Assembly: GCF_000423085.1 (NCBI RefSeq)
Contig: NZ_KE383974.1
Location: forward strand, 158,400-208,562
Origin: Granulicoccus phenolivorans DSM 17626 = NBRC 107789 = JCM 15570
GTDB lineage: Bacteria > Actinomycetota > Actinomycetes > Propionibacteriales > Propionibacteriaceae
DNA length: 50,163 bases
Reading direction: 5' to 3'
Position numbers and translations under genes: made by a program. Below are positions 17,346 through 23,896 of this stretch, one piece after another (the first letter of the stretch is position 1; every line of letters starts with the position of its first letter). Below the pieces are notes generated by a model. It was not told the origin of the DNA, ran no database searches, and saw only the letters and a list, made by a program, of their open reading frames with translations.

Positions 17346-18739
17346 GGACCCGGGTCCTGCTGCCCCTGCTGATCTTCGGGCTGCTCACGATCTGCGCCAT
17401 CCTGGTCCCGGCCGGCGGGTCGATCGCAGCCGGGCGTACCCAACAACTCGCCCTGCAACGGGCAAACTCGATGGACCAGATCGGGCAGCGCGCCCAGGCC
17501 GCGATCGCCGCCGGGGAACCGGCGGTGCTGCAGCGCTACCTGCAGCGGTTCTTCGACACCTACGGTGAGCGGGTGCTCGTGGTCGACAACCAGGGTGCGG
17601 TCCTTGCCTCGGTCGGCGGCCTCGCCCCCACCGACCACATCGCCGACCTGGTGCTGGGGGCAACGCGCGCGGTGCCCCAATGGTCGGTTCCGGCGGTCTA
17701 CCCGTGGAGTGCCGACACCGTCCTGGTCGCCGAGCCCCTGCTGTCGGAGGGGAGCACGGTGCTCGGGGCGGTGGTGCTCGAGATCAACCAGACCGCGGCC
17801 AAGCGCGACATCATCGGTGGCTGGATCCTGGTGGGGCTCACCGGTGCCGGTCTGTTGGCGGTGCTGCTGCTCGCCTCGATCAGCTGGACCCGCTGGGTGC
17901 TGCGTCCGGTGCGCGCCCTGGACCGGGCCACCCAGGCCGTCGCCGAGCGCCGGGTCCCGGATCTGCAGGGCACGCCCGGGCCACCGGAACTGCGGCGGCT
18001 CGCCGATTCGTTCGTACGCATGGCCCGGGGGGTGGAGGACGCCCTCGAACAGCAGCGCGGGCTGGTCGCCGATGCCTCGCATCAGTTGCGCAACCCGCTG
18101 GCCGCGCTGCGCTATCGGGTGGACGGGCTCCGGGTGGGCCTCGACACCGGCCACGACCCGACCGGGACCGATCTGGATGCGATGGACCACGACCTCGATC
18201 GCCTGGAGCGGACCGTGGAGCGGCTGCTGGTGCTGGCCGATGCCGAACATCGCGCGACCGAGATCGCCGCGGAGGCAGCGGGACCGGGAGCCGACGCCGA
18301 CGTCGGCTGCGTGGTGTCCGCGGACGCGCTGGCGGCCCCGCACCGCCGCGCGCTGCACGAGGCCGGGATCGAGCTGGTGACCTCCGGGGCGGAGATCCGC
18401 GTCGCCGGTTCCTGCGGCGACATCGAGGAGATCGTCGAGATCCTGCTGGACAACGCCCGCAAGTACGCCGGGTCCGGGGCGACGGTCTGGGTCGGCCTCG
18501 ACCGGGCGGGCGACGTGGCGACGCTCGAGATCGCCGACTCCGGAACCGGGCTCACCGACGAGGAACTCGCCCGGGTCGGCACCCGGTTCTGGCGCGCGTC
18601 GCGGCACACCACGCTGCCCGGGACCGGCCTCGGGTATGCCATCATCACCCAACTGGCCCGCGCGAATCACGCCGAGGTCGAGGTCGGCCGGGCCGACCAG
18701 GGTGGACTGCGCACCCGGATCCGGCTGGGGGCGCGATGA
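17342..18739 (+). CDS. Sensor histidine kinase of the OmpR-type pair (TctE-like)
   Basis: A 465-residue kinase: N-terminal helix (about residues 5-25), an extracytoplasmic domain of about 130 residues, a second helix (about 158-182), a HAMP linker (RPVRALDRATQAVAER), a HisKA domain with DASHQLRNPL (His247), and an ATPase domain with N-box LLDNARKYA, DSGTGLTDEE and GTGLGYAI. The compact extracytoplasmic domain and the binding-protein gene that overlaps the stop (ATGA) suggest that the sensor reads a loaded binding protein rather than free solute. Starts at GTG within the previous stop. Confidence 0.93.
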   Translation: MRTRVLLPLLIFGLLTICAILVPAGGSIAAGRTQQLALQRANSMDQIGQRAQAAIAAGEPAVLQRYLQRFFDTYGERVLVVDNQGAVLASVGGLAPTDHIADLVLGATRAVPQWSVPAVYPWSADTVLVAEPLLSEGSTVLGAVVLEINQTAAKRDIIGGWILVGLTGAGLLAVLLLASISWTRWVLRPVRALDRATQAVAERRVPDLQGTPGPPELRRLADSFVRMARGVEDALEQQRGLVADASHQLRNPLAALRYRVDGLRVGLDTGHDPTGTDLDAMDHDLDRLERTVERLLVLADAEHRATEIAAEAAGPGADADVGCVVSADALAAPHRRALHEAGIELVTSGAEIRVAGSCGDIEEIVEILLDNARKYAGSGATVWVGLDRAGDVATLEIADSGTGLTDEELARVGTRFWRASRHTTLPGTGLGYAIITQLARANHAEVEVGRADQGGLRTRIRLGAR

Positions 18740-19659
18740 GCATCTCCCGGCGCGGCATCCTGCTCGGCCTGGCCGCGCTTCCGCTGATCGGCTGTACGCA
18801 GTCGGCCCAACCGGAGCCGCTGCGGCTGGCGGCCGGGGAGGCCGGTGGTCCCTACCTGGAGTTCGGGACGCTACTGAGCGCGGCGCTGCGGGCGCACGGC
18901 GGCGCCCAGCTGCAGGCCCTGCCCAGTGACGGCAGCATCCACAATCTGCGGCTGCTCGAGGCCGGATCGGTCGAGCTCGCCCTGGCGCAGGCCGACGCCG
19001 CCAGCGACCTCGGGCGCGGCGCGGTGGCGATCGGGCGGGTGTACCAGAACTATCTGCAGTGCGTCGTCCGCGCCGACAGCGGGCTGCGCCGGCTCGCGGA
19101 GCTGGCCGGGCGTCGGGTGTCGGTCGGGGCACCCGAGTCCGGTGGCGCGCTCACCACCCGCCGCATCCTCGAGGCCGCCGGGCTCACGACCGGTCCGCAG
19201 GCACCGACGCTCAGCGAGCGGGGACTGGCCGGCGGCGCGGCGGCGCTGGCCGCCGGCGACGTCGACGCCTTCTTCTGGGCCGGGGGTGTGCCGACCGCGC
19301 GGATCGCCGACCTGGCGGCCACCGGTACGCCGGTCGCGCTGCTCGACCTGGGCACCACCTTCGCTGCCCTCAACGCCGCCCATCCTGACCGCTATCTGGC
19401 CACCGAGGTACCCGCCGGGGCGTACGGCTCCCGCGCGCCGGTGCCGACCATCGGCGTACCGAACCTGTTGCTGGCCCGACCCGATCTGCCCGACCCGGTC
19501 GCCCGGACGCTGGTCGACGTACTCATCGACGATGCCGAAGCGCTGGTCCCCGCCGGATCGGCAGGCCTGCAATACCTCTCCCGGGCCGGGCTGATCGACA
19601 CCGCGCCGGTCCCGCTGCATCCGGCCGCGCTGCAGCGCTACCGCGAGCGGTACGGGTGA
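18736..19659 (+). CDS. TAXI/TRAP-type solute-binding lipoprotein
   Basis: A 307-residue lipoprotein. The signal peptide has SRRG followed by a hydrophobic stretch and the lipobox LIGC (Cys20), giving a membrane-anchored extracellular protein. The mature part shows TAXI-family features: an early AAGEAGGPYLEFG nucleotide-like loop, SIHNLRLLEAGSVELALAQADAA, and VSVGAPESGGALTTRRILEAAGL. TAXI proteins normally feed TRAP transporters, but no TRAP membrane subunit is here. Its ATG overlaps the kinase stop, so it is made together with the sensor. I infer that it is a sensing accessory protein, as TctC/BctC-type proteins are for their kinases. Confidence 0.88.
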   Translation: MSISRRGILLGLAALPLIGCTQSAQPEPLRLAAGEAGGPYLEFGTLLSAALRAHGGAQLQALPSDGSIHNLRLLEAGSVELALAQADAASDLGRGAVAIGRVYQNYLQCVVRADSGLRRLAELAGRRVSVGAPESGGALTTRRILEAAGLTTGPQAPTLSERGLAGGAAALAAGDVDAFFWAGGVPTARIADLAATGTPVALLDLGTTFAALNAAHPDRYLATEVPAGAYGSRAPVPTIGVPNLLLARPDLPDPVARTLVDVLIDDAEALVPAGSAGLQYLSRAGLIDTAPVPLHPAALQRYRERYG

Positions 19660-19722
19660 TCCGTCGCCCAGCGTTTGCAAAATCGTTGAAATTCCGTTGT
19701 TACGCACGGGTCACCACTTGTC

Positions 19723-19728
19723 TACGAT
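19723..19728 (+). promoter_or_regulatory. Putative -10 (TACGAT) for leaderless GlsB-like gene
   Basis: TACGAT ends six bases before the ATG at 19735. A GTTACG about 18 bases upstream could be a -35. No ribosome-binding sequence is present. The upstream segment from 19670 is AT-richer than its surroundings. Confidence 0.5.
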
Positions 19729-19734
19729 GGTCCC

Positions 19735-20022
19735 ATGGGTTTTTGGGAATGGATTATGTTCATCATCCTCGGAATCGTCGCCGGGGCTATCGCACAGCTC
19801 GTCATGAAGGGGAAGCAGGGCACCAGCAGCTGGATCCTCAATATCGTCCTCGGCGTGATCGGAGCCCTGCTCGGCACCGTCCTGGGCAACATCATCTTCC
19901 ACGGCGGGAAGGTCTCCCTGCAGGGGGCCAACCTGTTCAACATCGGAACCTGGGTGATGGCGATCATCGGTTGCATCATCGTCTTCCTGATCAAGGGACT
20001 GATCACCCGCAACCGCACCTGA
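19735..20022 (+). CDS. GlsB/YeaQ/YmgE-family stress-response membrane protein
   Basis: A 95-residue protein with three hydrophobic helices (about residues 4-24, 32-52 and 66-88) and the family's repeated Gly-rich pattern: GIVAGAIAQLVMKGKQG, NIVLGVIGALLGTVLG. The family is linked to stress tolerance in several bacteria, but its molecular role is unknown. The transcript probably starts at the ATG itself. A strong hairpin shared with the convergent peptidase gene ends it. Confidence 0.88.
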   Translation: MGFWEWIMFIILGIVAGAIAQLVMKGKQGTSSWILNIVLGVIGALLGTVLGNIIFHGGKVSLQGANLFNIGTWVMAIIGCIIVFLIKGLITRNRT

Positions 20023-20064
20023 CCCCCGACCGCCCCGAAACGAACAACCACGAAACGAAACGAC

Positions 20065-20097
20065 CGAGGCCGCAGCACCGTGGGTGCTGCGGCCTCG
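20065..20097. terminator. Bidirectional terminator between GlsB-like and M23 genes
   Basis: A perfect 15-bp stem (CGAGGCCGCAGCACC with its complement) closes a 3-nt loop. On the minus strand it is followed by a T-rich run (GTCGTTTCGTTTCG), a good intrinsic terminator for the peptidase gene; on the plus strand by ATCGTTC. Confidence 0.9.
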
Positions 20098-20127
20098 ATC
20101 GTTCACCGGAAGCTGTGTGAGATCTGC

Positions 20128-21354
20128 TCAGAGGCGTACGCCCTGTCGCGCCATCCACGAGACCGGATCGTCGGTGGTGTAGGGGTTGCCGACGTCCGAG
20201 GCGTTGGGGTAGTGCTCGAAGTGCAGGTGCGGGCCGAAGGTACGCCCGGTCATCCCGACCGCGCCGATCGACTCGCCACCCTTGACGACCTGTCCGGGCC
20301 GCACGGTCATCGCGGACATGTGCGCGTACAGCGTGGCCGACCCGTCGGCGTGCCGAATCACCACGTGGGTGCCGGCCCAGCTGCCACCGTTGGAGGTGAC
20401 CACGACGCCGTCGGCAGCCGCCACCAGCGGCGTACCCACCGGAGCGGGGAGGTCCTGGCCGGTGTGGTAGCGCGACCACGAGCCGACCGCACCCCAGCGA
20501 GCGCCCAGGGTGTAGGCGCCGCGGGCGATCGGGGAGGTGGCGCCACCGGAGCCACTGGCGGCCGGGGCCGGCGCAGCCTGACCGCCGGCGGCCTGATCGG
20601 CACCCGCCTGGGTGCTGCCGGTCTGCGCGGCCTGGTTGCCACCGCTCTGCTGGGCGGCGTTGACGTTGGTCTGGGAGGTGTCGGTGCTCCCGGCCGGCTG
20701 CTGCTGCTTGGCCGCCTGCTGCGGCATGTTGGAGCCGCCCTGGTTCTGCTGGGCCTGCTGCGCGGCGCGCTGGGCCTCTTCGGCCTTGCGCTTCTCCTCC
20801 TCCAGGCGCAGCTGCTCGCGCTTGGCGCCCTCGGACTTGATCACCAGGTCGCGGGAACGGGTGTCCCGGACGGCGGTGCCGGACTCCAGGGCAGCCTTGT
20901 CGCTGGTCTGGGTCAGCTGCTCGGTGCGCTCCTTGGCCTGCTGGTTCGCCACGGCCTTGTCCAGCTCGCCGCGGACGGCGTTGCGGCTGGTGTCATTGCC
21001 CTGGCGGTTGAACACGTCGAGGGAGCCGCCCTCGTCGGTGCCGTTGGCCTTCTTGGTGGCCTGCTCGACCGCGGCCTGCTCCCGGGCGGCCGCAGCCGCT
21101 GCCGGGGCCGGGTTCGCCCGGCTGATGTCGGGGTTCCCCTGTCCGGCGACCGGAGCATCGGTGGAGATCTGTGCCGACTGCGCGGAGGCGGTCATCCCGA
21201 CCGACACTGCAACGCCCATGCCGAGGGCAGACACGGCCACCGCGGCCAGCCCCTGCCCGATCATCCGCTTGATGCTCAGGTCTCCATCCTGATGCGCGCG
21301 GGGCGCCTTCGCCGCGCGGCGGGCCTGAGACCTCTTGAAAGGATTCCCTGACAC
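20128..21354 (-). CDS. M23-family peptidoglycan endopeptidase, paralogue of 9932-11005
   Basis: A 408-residue protein with the same plan as the earlier peptidase: NPFKRSQARRAAK, hydrophobic segment (about residues 38-58), charged coiled-coil-like region with the shared block KAALESGTAVRD, and an M23 domain with His297/Asp301 (HTGQD) and His376/His378 (HLH). The catalytic domains are nearly identical; this copy has a longer Gln/Ala/Gly-rich linker (about residues 215-280). GTG at 21354 follows AGAGG by eight bases, the same codon and spacing as in the paralogue. The promoter block is also conserved. It probably splits cross-links during growth or division; the reason for two copies is unknown. 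Confidence 0.93.
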   Translation of the reverse strand: MSGNPFKRSQARRAAKAPRAHQDGDLSIKRMIGQGLAAVAVSALGMGVAVSVGMTASAQSAQISTDAPVAGQGNPDISRANPAPAAAAAAREQAAVEQATKKANGTDEGGSLDVFNRQGNDTSRNAVRGELDKAVANQQAKERTEQLTQTSDKAALESGTAVRDTRSRDLVIKSEGAKREQLRLEEEKRKAEEAQRAAQQAQQNQGGSNMPQQAAKQQQPAGSTDTSQTNVNAAQQSGGNQAAQTGSTQAGADQAAGGQAAPAPAASGSGGATSPIARGAYTLGARWGAVGSWSRYHTGQDLPAPVGTPLVAAADGVVVTSNGGSWAGTHVVIRHADGSATLYAHMSAMTVRPGQVVKGGESIGAVGMTGRTFGPHLHFEHYPNASDVGNPYTTDDPVSWMARQGVRL

Positions 21355-21405
21355 CTGCTCTACCTCTTCCAGTTCCGGTTGTGCGGGGATCACCGCACTT
21401 CAGGA

Positions 21406-21434
21406 AACATAACGGATTGATAACCGCCAGCCAA
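21406..21434 (-). promoter_or_regulatory. SigA-like promoter of second M23 peptidase gene
   Basis: Read on the minus strand: TTGGCT (21434-21429), 17 bases, TATGTT (21411-21406). Surrounding bases match the promoter of the paralogous peptidase at 9853-9882, including CAGTTTGGC upstream and AATCCGTTA before the -10 core. Confidence 0.7.
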
Positions 21435-21505
21435 ACTGAATCGTGAAGTAATTTTTCTCAGGTTCACTCAGGGCGCCGTCAACACTGGGGGCAGCCCACT
21501 GCGGT

Positions 21506-21521
21506 AGTGACGATTGTCACA
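21506..21521. promoter_or_regulatory. CRP/GlxR-like inverted repeat upstream of sucCD
   Basis: AGTGA-N6-TCACA matches the CRP-family consensus TGTGA-N6-TCACA at nine of ten positions. It lies in the divergent region between the M23 peptidase and sucC, about 80 bp upstream of the likely sucC transcription start. CRP-type GlxR regulates central carbon genes in Corynebacterium; a role here is inference. Confidence 0.5.
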
Positions 21522-21582
21522 AACAGCGGTCCGCAGGGAGGAACGGCGCAAAACGGCACAGTGGGTACCCCCGGATTGCGGC

Positions 21583-21588
21583 TAGGCT
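21583..21588 (+). promoter_or_regulatory. Putative -10 (TAGGCT) of sucCD
   Basis: TAGGCT would place the transcription start near 21595, giving a leader of about 120 nt that begins right at the first hairpin of the structured segment. No convincing -35 is seen. Confidence 0.35.
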
Positions 21589-21600
21589 CCCATCCGTACA

Positions 21601-21690
21601 CCACGTCGACCTTAAAAGGGAAGACGTGGCTGACAAGCGTGTCCGGGCTCGAAGTCCCGGGGGCGAGAGCCAAAGGGGCGCAGACGCCCC
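21601..21690 (+). promoter_or_regulatory. Structured 5' leader of sucCD, possible cis-regulatory RNA
   Basis: Three hairpins fit in 90 nt: CCACGTC/GACGTGG (21601-21607 with 21623-21629, enclosing CCTT/AAGG), then CCGGG/CCCGG (21643-21660) in competition with GGCTC/GAGCC (21646-21650 with 21667-21671), then GGGGCG/CGCCCC (21675-21690), which ends 24 nt before the sucC start. The alternative middle pairing suggests a switch. It matches no riboswitch class that I can recognise. Confidence 0.4.
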
Positions 21691-21714
21691 GCACAGAACA
21701 AGGATGGAGCCGTC

Positions 21715-22896
21715 GTGGATCTCTACGAATACCAGGCGCGCGACCTTTTCGAGTCGCACGGTGTGCCGGTCCTGCGGGGCATCACTGCCACCACCGCCGC
21801 CGAAGCCCGCCAGGCCGCCGAAGACCTCGGTACCCCGGTCGTCGTCGTGAAGGCCCAGGTGAAGACCGGTGGCCGGGGCAAGGCGGGTGGCGTCAAGGTC
21901 GCCAAGAGCGCCGAGGAAGCCGAAGCCCGGGCCAACGACATTCTCGGGATGGACATCAAGGGCCACACCGTGCGCACCGTGATGATCGCCGAGGGTGCCG
22001 ACATCGCCGAGGAGTACTACTTCTCGCTGCTGCTGGACCGCGCCAACCGCTCCTACCTGGCGATGTGCTCGAAGGAGGGCGGGGTCGAGATCGAGACCCT
22101 GGCCGAGGAGCGTCCCGAGGCGCTGGCCCGCGTCGAGGTGGACCCGCTGGTCGGGATCGATCAGGCCAAGGCCGACGAGATCGTGGCCGCCGCCGGCTTC
22201 GACGCCGAGGACCAGCCGAAGATCGCCGCCGTGCTGATCAAGCTGTGGGACGTGTACGCCGGCGAGGACGCCACCCTGGTCGAGGTGAACCCGCTGATCA
22301 AGACCGGCGCCGGTGACATCGTCGCCCTCGACGGCAAGGTCACCCTGGACGACAACGCCGAGTTCCGCCACCCCGACCACGTCGCCCTGCACGACGACCA
22401 GTCCACCGACCCGCTGGAGGTCAAGGCCAAGTCGCTGGGTCTGCAGTACGTCAAGCTGGACGGCAACGTCGGCATCATCGGTAACGGCGCCGGCCTGGTC
22501 ATGTCCACCCTCGACGTCGTCGCGTACGCCGGCGAGGAGTTCCCGGGCTCGCCGAAGCCGGCCAACTTCCTCGACATCGGTGGCGGCGCCTCGGCCGAGG
22601 TGATGTCCAACGGGCTGTCGATCATCTTCTCCGACCCCGCCGTGCAGAGCGTGTTCGTCAACGTCTTCGGTGGCATCACCGCCTGTGACGCGGTCGCCAA
22701 CGGGATCATCCAGGCGTTCGAACTGCTCGGCGCCCAGGGTGCCACGCACAAGCCGGTCGTGGTCCGCCTCGACGGCAACAACGCCGAACTCGGGCGCAAG
22801 ATGCTCGATGAGGCCGCTCTGCCCAACCTGGAGCGGGTCGACACCATGGACGATGCGGCCCGCCGGGTTGCCGAGCTGGCCAGCCGGGCCAACTGA
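21715..22896 (+). CDS. sucC: Succinyl-CoA synthetase, beta subunit
   Basis: With SucD this forms the TCA-cycle enzyme that interconverts succinyl-CoA and succinate with ATP or GTP formation. The 393-residue ATP-grasp protein begins with the standard [18 protein letters not shown] (GTG start) and carries [21 protein letters not shown] and the C-terminal flavodoxin-like domain with [10 protein letters not shown] and [27 protein letters not shown] precedes the GTG by five bases. sucD follows after 13 bases. A CRP-like site and a hairpin-rich leader lie upstream. Confidence 0.97.
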   Translation: MDLYEYQARDLFESHGVPVLRGITATTAAEARQAAEDLGTPVVVVKAQVKTGGRGKAGGVKVAKSAEEAEARANDILGMDIKGHTVRTVMIAEGADIAEEYYFSLLLDRANRSYLAMCSKEGGVEIETLAEERPEALARVEVDPLVGIDQAKADEIVAAAGFDAEDQPKIAAVLIKLWDVYAGEDATLVEVNPLIKTGAGDIVALDGKVTLDDNAEFRHPDHVALHDDQSTDPLEVKAKSLGLQYVKLDGNVGIIGNGAGLVMSTLDVVAYAGEEFPGSPKPANFLDIGGGASAEVMSNGLSIIFSDPAVQSVFVNVFGGITACDAVANGIIQAFELLGAQGATHKPVVVRLDGNNAELGRKMLDEAALPNLERVDTMDDAARRVAELASRAN

Positions 22897-22909
22897 GAGG
22901 ACGAGAACA

Positions 22910-23803
22910 ATGGCTATTTTCCTGAATTCTGATTCCAAGGTCATCGTCCAGGGCATGACCGGCTCCGAGGGCATGAAGCACACCCAGCGCATGCTCACCT
23001 CGGGCACCAACATCGTCGGTGGCGTGAACCCGCGCAAGGCCGGCACCGAGGTCGAGTTCGCCGGCGGGGTCAAGGTTCCCGTCTTCGGCACCGTCAAGGA
23101 GGCCATCGCGGCCGCCGACGCGGACGTGTCGGTCATCTTCGTTCCGGCGAAGTTCACCAAGGACGCCGTCGTCGAGGCCGTCGAGGCCGAGATCCCGCTG
23201 GCGATCTGCATCACCGAGGGCGTCGCGGTCAAGGACACCGCGGAGTTCTACACCCTGGCCAAGGGATCCAAGACCCGGCTGATCGGCCCGAACTGCCCCG
23301 GCGTCATCTCCCCGGAGCAGTCCAACGCCGGGATCATCCCCGCCGACATCGCCCCGAAGAAGGGCCGGATCGGGCTGGTGTCCAAGTCGGGCACCCTGAC
23401 CTACCAGATGATGTACGAGCTGCGCGACTTCGGTTTCTCCACCGCGGTCGGCATCGGCGGTGACCCGGTCATCGGGACCACTCACATCGACTGCCTGCAG
23501 GCATTCCAGGACGACCCCGAGACCGACGCCATCGTGATGATCGGTGAGATCGGCGGCGACGCCGAGGAGCGGGCCGCGGACTACATCAAGGCCAATGTCA
23601 CCAAGCCGGTCGTCGGCTATGTGGCCGGCTTTACCGCCCCGGAGGGCAAGACCATGGGTCACGCCGGGGCGATCGTCTCCGGTTCGGCCGGGACCGCCGC
23701 CGCCAAGCAGAAGGCGCTGGAGGCCGCCGGGGTCAAGGTCGGCAAGACCCCGTCCGGTGCCGCGGCCCTGGTGCGCGAGATCATGGAGGGCCTCACGGCC
23801 TGA
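22910..23803 (+). CDS. sucD: Succinyl-CoA synthetase, alpha subunit
   Basis: A 297-residue CoA-binding and phosphohistidine subunit. The N-terminal CoA domain has [16 protein letters not shown] and GGVNPRKAG; the catalytic phosphohistidine lies in GHAGAIVSG near the C-terminus, and NCPGVISP is conserved. The start ATG at 22910 has a GAGAGG-type site upstream, and the gene is in an operon with sucC. A strong hairpin about 30 bases past the stop ends transcription. Confidence 0.97.
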   Translation: MAIFLNSDSKVIVQGMTGSEGMKHTQRMLTSGTNIVGGVNPRKAGTEVEFAGGVKVPVFGTVKEAIAAADADVSVIFVPAKFTKDAVVEAVEAEIPLAICITEGVAVKDTAEFYTLAKGSKTRLIGPNCPGVISPEQSNAGIIPADIAPKKGRIGLVSKSGTLTYQMMYELRDFGFSTAVGIGGDPVIGTTHIDCLQAFQDDPETDAIVMIGEIGGDAEERAADYIKANVTKPVVGYVAGFTAPEGKTMGHAGAIVSGSAGTAAAKQKALEAAGVKVGKTPSGAAALVREIMEGLTA

Positions 23804-23835
23804 GCGGGTACGCCCCGGCGTACCCCCGCAACACA

Positions 23836-23872
23836 GAACCCCGGGTCCGGCATCATGCCGGGCCCGGGGTTC
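23836..23872. terminator. Terminator of sucCD, shared with convergent gene
   Basis: A 17-bp stem (GAACCCCGGG and on, with one T-G wobble) closes a 3-nt loop and is followed on the plus strand by GTTGTGT. It lies between the convergent stops at 23803 and 23897 and can serve both. Confidence 0.9.
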
Positions 23873-23896
23873 GTTGTGTCCGGTCCGCGATCGCGG

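Noticed and set aside
19656-20120. Overlapping frame across the GlsB-like gene
   Set aside because: It is an Arg/His/Pro-rich shadow of the GlsB-like gene, which has a clear membrane-protein pattern and a promoter.
21643-21690. tRNA-like arm (CCGGG-CTCGAAGT-CCCGG) in the sucCD leader
   Set aside because: The loop is eight rather than seven bases, and no acceptor or anticodon arm can be drawn around it.
21601-21690. Cobalamin riboswitch in the sucCD leader
   Set aside because: AAAAGGGAA recalls part of the cobalamin motif, but the B12-box and the following GGTG..A..CC core are missing.
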